From: Pseudomonadota bacterium
Lineage (GTDB): Bacteria > Pseudomonadota > Gammaproteobacteria > DASZBR01
Direction of reading: 5' to 3'
Length of the DNA: 64,000 bases
Assembly (NCBI GenBank): GCA_021777765.1
Contig: JAJYDF010000003.1
Span: 62,001 to 126,000 of the forward strand
The notes beneath the pieces are model-generated. The model had not been told where the DNA came from. It made no database searches and worked only from the letters and a program-made list of their open reading frames with translations. The position numbers and the translations under genes were made by a program. Position 1 is the first letter of the stretch; every line of letters begins with the position of its first letter. Below, piece after piece: positions 63,637 to 64,000 of this stretch.

Positions 63637-64000
63637 ATGTCCACTACTTTTAACAACATAGAAGTGAATCAAAATAATTTAGGAATTTTACGCATCACTT
63701 TATCCCGTCCAGACAAACTCAATGCATTAAATAGTGAATTATTACATGAATTACACCAGATTTTAGTTACTGCACAAAAAGATAATCAAGTTAAAGCACT
63801 ATTAATTACTGGCGCAGGAAAAGCTTTTTGTGCTGGCGCAGATATTTCACAACTCGCTGCTTTAACACCTCAACAAGGATATGAATTCGCAAAAAAAGGA
63901 CAATCCATATTCAGATTATTAGAACAATTGGGTAAACCATCCCTCGCTGCGATCAATGGTTACGCATTTGGTGGTGGTTGTGAATTAGCAATGTCTGCAA
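63637..64000 (+). CDS. Enoyl-CoA hydratase/isomerase family protein (partial)
   Basis: The first 121 residues of a crotonase-fold enzyme; the gene runs out of the window. The two CoA/oxyanion segments are visible: GAGKAFCAGADISQL (about residues 60-75) and AAINGYAFGGGCELAMSA at the edge. AAGGAGATATTC precedes the ATG. With the isobutyryl-CoA dehydrogenase upstream it may hydrate methacrylyl-CoA in valine breakdown or act in general beta-oxidation. The C-terminal half is needed to separate hydratase, isomerase and hydrolase members. Confidence 0.92.
   Translation, partial: MSTTFNNIEVNQNNLGILRITLSRPDKLNALNSELLHELHQILVTAQKDNQVKALLITGAGKAFCAGADISQLAALTPQQGYEFAKKGQSIFRLLEQLGKPSLAAINGYAFGGGCELAMSA

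Overview
The window is AT-rich DNA from what looks like an intracellular gammaproteobacterium, most like the Legionellales (Legionella, Coxiella, Berkiella and relatives). Two things suggest this. The core proteins (SecA, Rho, UbiD, RelA, FolE, CcmDEF, Aas, MutT) are gammaproteobacterial. They are interleaved with very large proteins carrying eukaryote-like domains: Dbl-homology RhoGEF, leucine-rich repeats, ankyrin, transglutaminase-like and midasin-type AAA. I could not place the genus. The statement that these large proteins are secreted effectors is inference; no secretion-system gene lies in the window.

Layout. 1-3.1 kb: end of an unknown gene, a small Asn-rich protein, and an alpha/beta hydrolase plus phosphoribosyltransferase pair followed by a hypothetical gene. 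3.4-9.3 kb (minus strand): a 1514-residue protein with a short leucine-rich stretch, a Fic-like gene remnant and an ankyrin protein. 9.3-16.1 kb (minus strand): folE, ccmF, a three-part MFS-acyltransferase-acyl-ACP synthetase (aas) and ccmE-ccmD. 16.6-20.9 kb (plus strand): a secreted proline-rich protein, secA and a mutT-type NUDIX gene. 21.1-37.1 kb (minus strand): three giant related proteins built from a repeated module of about 300 residues. Two of them also carry an N-terminal RhoGEF-like domain, and one an additional OTU-like segment. 37.5-39.7 kb: relA. 39.9-45.3 kb: small hypothetical genes, a HAD-like protein with a duplicated tail, a third RhoGEF-like protein and an alpha/beta hydrolase. 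45.5-47.2 kb: hipBA with a regular operator array. 47.3-54.8 kb: a 2507-residue LRR, transglutaminase-like and tandem-AAA protein. 55.1-56.5 kb: an Nramp-family transporter behind a Fur-box promoter. 56.6-61 kb (minus strand): a hypothetical gene, ubiD and rho. 61.5-64 kb (plus strand): an isobutyryl-CoA dehydrogenase, three tiny paralogous lipoproteins and the start of an enoyl-CoA hydratase, which suggests valine catabolism.

The intergenic space is full of short non-coding palindromic elements. Two MITE-like families of about 175-200 bp start GTAGCCTGGG and GTAGGTCGGA and share one plan: terminal inverted repeats plus a central palindrome. There is also a short family of about 32 bp with CCCGGACA/TGTCCGGG arms, and a REP-like family with CCTTCTCCC/GGGAGAAGG arms. 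Some of them supply the last codons or stop codon of neighbouring genes.

The most interesting region is 21-55 kb. It holds a nine-copy module family that I do not recognise, three bacterial proteins with the QRxxRYxLL core of eukaryotic RhoGEFs, and an LRR-transglutaminase-AAA giant. A tandem duplication there can be reconstructed because it left a dead 5' end of relA between the two copies.
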